Both the position numbers and the translations under genes were made by a program. Shown here piece by piece: positions 61,901 to 64,000 of a stretch of DNA of 64,000 bases. This DNA is from Diploscapter coronatus (Eukaryota > Nematoda > Chromadorea > Rhabditida > Rhabditidae). The stretch spans positions 74,663,249-74,727,248 of the forward strand of contig OZ038423.1 of NCBI GenBank assembly GCA_964036155.1. The letters run 5' to 3'. The first letter of the stretch is position 1. Each line of letters begins with the position of its first letter. The notes under the pieces are model-generated. The model worked only from the letters and a program-made list of their open reading frames with translations. It made no database searches and was not told the DNA's origin.

Positions 61901-64000
61901 GGGCATTCTGGGTGTGGAAAGTCCACCTCAGTCGGTCTCCTGACGCGTCTCTACGAACCCGAAGCTGGAAACGTCATGCTTGATGGAAGTGATGTGCGAG
62001 AGCTGAATATTGAATGGCTGCGCAACGTCGTCGGAATCGTACAACAGGAGCCAGTCCTCTTCAACGACACCATCGCCAGCAACTTGAAGTTCGGAAATCC
62101 ACATGCCACACAAGAACAGCTGGTGCACGTCTGCAAAATGGCTAATGCGCACGACTTCATCATGAAGACACCGAAGGTAGAAGCGTCACAGAATAAATGA
62201 AAATAAACACCTACTTTAGGGCTATGAGACTTACATCGGAGACGGTGGCGTCCAGCTCTCTGGTGGTCAGAAGCAGGTTAGCAGCGCATTTCTTCGTGAA
62301 GAGAAACAAAAATCTCACTTTTAGAGAATCGCAATCGCCAGAACACTCGTCAGAGATCCAAAAGTGCTCCTCCTCGATGAAGCAACGTCTGCTCTCGACG
62401 CACAATCGGAGTCCATAGTCCAATCGGCTTTGAACAACGCATCGAAAGGAAGAACCACCATAATGATTGCTCACAGGCTGTCAACCATCAAGGAGGCCGA
62501 CAAGATTGTCTTCTTCGAAAAGGGAAAGATTGTTGAAGCAGGAAACCATGAAGAGTTGGTGGCCCTGAAGGGAAGGTACGGAACTTCGTGTTCTTGACAA
62601 TGAAAACATAGTTCTTCTTTAGATACTACGACCTCGTCAAAGCACAGCAATTCAAGCCAGAAAACGAAGAAGAGGTCAGCGAGGAGGACATAAACTTGGA
62701 TGACGAAATTGAGTTGGAAGACGCAGCGTCTGTTGACAGAAGGTTCTCCAGATCGACTTCCTATGCATCAAGAAGGTATTGCGATTCATCACTTTTTAGC
62801 TTTCAAAATCTTTCCTTCAGATCTGGCTCGGAGCAATTCGTTCGCGGTCAATCGATGAATGACTCATTCGGTCGATCTGTCCAGCAAGACGCTGAGAACG
62901 AAGCATTTGCTAAGGAAGTTCAGCGAGTCATGGATGAAGACGACAAAGTCACGGCTGGATTCATCGACATTTTCAAGAACGCTACCGGAAACTATCATTG
63001 GCTCGCGATTGGATGCGTGAGTTCCACATTTTTATCTTCAATTGAAAAACAGCTTTTTAGATCTTCGCTGCTATCCGTGGTCTCGAACTTCCCGCGATCG
63101 CTTTGATTTTCGGTTACGCCTTCAAAGGCTTCGAAGCTGCTCCATACGGATTCACACTCATGAATAGAATGGTAGGGAATCTTCGAGGATATCGTTCTTC
63201 AAGTAAATTCTTTCAGGTTCACACCATGATTATGTTCATTGCGGTTGGTCTCGGCACATGGGTGACTCAGAACATTAGTGTATGTTGCACAATTTCTGAA
63301 TTTTTTCATAATCACTTTGATTTTCAGTCGGTGATGTTTGCGATAGTTTCTGAAAATCTGGCCATGCGATTCCGTGTTCTTTCGTTCAGCAACATGCTCT
63401 ATCAGGATGCCTCCTATTTCGATAACCCAGCTCATACTCCTGGCAAGCTGATCACCAGATTGGCCACAGATGCGCCGAACATCAAAGCTGTAAGTTACTG
63501 ATGAACCTAATTGGAACATTCGACAAAATATAGGTGATTGATGGACGTTGCCTTCAAATCATGTATGCAGTCGGTGCTGTTATCGCCTGTATCGTTATTG
63601 GGTTCGTCTACAGCTGGCAAGTAGCGATTGTGGGCACTGGAATGATGGGTCTTCTTGGATTCGCCCTGATTGGACTCGCTTTCTACATCACGTTCATGAA
63701 TGAAGATACGGCGAAGAATGACGAAGCTGGAAAGGTATTACTGAATCTTACTTTGTCAAACCGATTCTTACAATTCCAGACTTCCATTGAAATCATCGAG
63801 AATGTCCGTACGATCCAGCTACTGACAAGGACTCATGAATTCTACATGCACTACGAAGCTGCCAGTAAGAAGAACAAGCGGAAGGAATTGAAGAAAGGTC
63901 AGACCAAATGCTATGAGAGAAAATAAACTCCAAATTGTAGGTCTCATCGAAGCGGTCAACTTCACGATCTCGCAAAGCTTCATGTACTTCATGCTTGCAG
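58925..64000 (+). CDS. P-glycoprotein, ABCB-type exporter (cut by the window edge)
   Basis: A full ABCB transporter pumps lipophilic compounds out across the plasma membrane using ATP; worm P-glycoproteins are known for drug and toxin resistance. The ATG at 58925 opens an acidic and basic cytosolic tail. Transmembrane domain 1 covers about 60270-61500 ([40 protein letters not shown]). Nucleotide-binding domain 1 covers about 61600-62640, with Walker [10 protein letters not shown] at 61901-61927, the Q-loop VQQEP, signature LSGGQ near 62258, Walker [13 protein letters not shown] at 62367-62402, and the H-loop AHRLS. After a Ser/Glu-rich linker, transmembrane domain 2 runs to the edge ([20 protein letters not shown], then [20 protein letters not shown]). 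Nucleotide-binding domain 2 is outside the window. Exons join in frame throughout. Which of the many pgp paralogues this is cannot be told. Confidence 0.92.
59722..59863. mobile_element. Mutator-like miniature element with 9-bp target duplication
   Basis: GGCTCAGGGCCGACTCC (59731-59747) is exactly inverted at 59838-59854. The same nine bases, GAGAAAAAT, flank both sides (59722-59730 and 59855-59863). A 124-bp body with 9-bp duplication is the hallmark of Mutator superfamily insertions. It lies inside a P-glycoprotein intron and has no coding capacity. Confidence 0.8.

Noticed and set aside
1..64000. CRISPR arrays, rRNA or tRNA genes
   Set aside because: I saw no regularly spaced direct repeats. 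I saw no rRNA core sequences and no convincing tRNA A/B box pair. A dedicated tRNA scan was not possible.

Overview
This window is nuclear DNA of a free-living-type nematode. Genes are split by many short AT-rich introns whose acceptors read TTTTCAG or close to it. Several start codons sit 3-8 bases after such an acceptor, as expected for spliced-leader trans-splicing. The protein families (dishevelled, CCT alpha, FTHA-type F-box, multi-copy P-glycoprotein) fit Nematoda. I cannot fix the genus from sequence alone.

The left half (about 0.3-27.4 kb) is dense and conserved. A Dishevelled gene (minus) stands head to head with the chaperonin subunit CCT1 (plus). Next, both on the minus strand, come an RN-tre/USP6NL-type TBC RabGAP and the heme A synthesis enzyme COX10. 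COX10 is divergent from an unrecognised lysine- and acid-rich protein (plus), which is followed by the splicing factor WBP11 (plus). These are mostly housekeeping or signalling genes.

The middle (about 27.4-41.3 kb) is accessory sequence. It holds an F-box gene full of intronic repeats, a kelch gene with a probable signal peptide, and a paralogous gene that joins a complete Hsp70 nucleotide-binding domain to a kelch propeller with no Hsp70 substrate-binding domain. The two kelch units are a local duplication. Small terminal-inverted-repeat elements and a 1.7-kb foldback element lie in and around these genes.

The right part (about 41.3-56.4 kb) is an 8-kb gene-poor stretch and then two tandem transcription-factor genes. 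They share an N-terminal domain and its intron position and phase, but one ends in a homeodomain and the other in C2H2-like zinc fingers. The window closes with most of an ABCB-type P-glycoprotein gene, cut by the right edge; one of its introns carries a Mutator-like miniature element with perfect ends and a perfect 9-bp target duplication.

The most unusual item is the Hsp70 ATPase-kelch fusion (36.2-39.1 kb): an Hsp70 motor whose substrate-binding module has been replaced by a propeller borrowed from the neighbouring kelch gene family.
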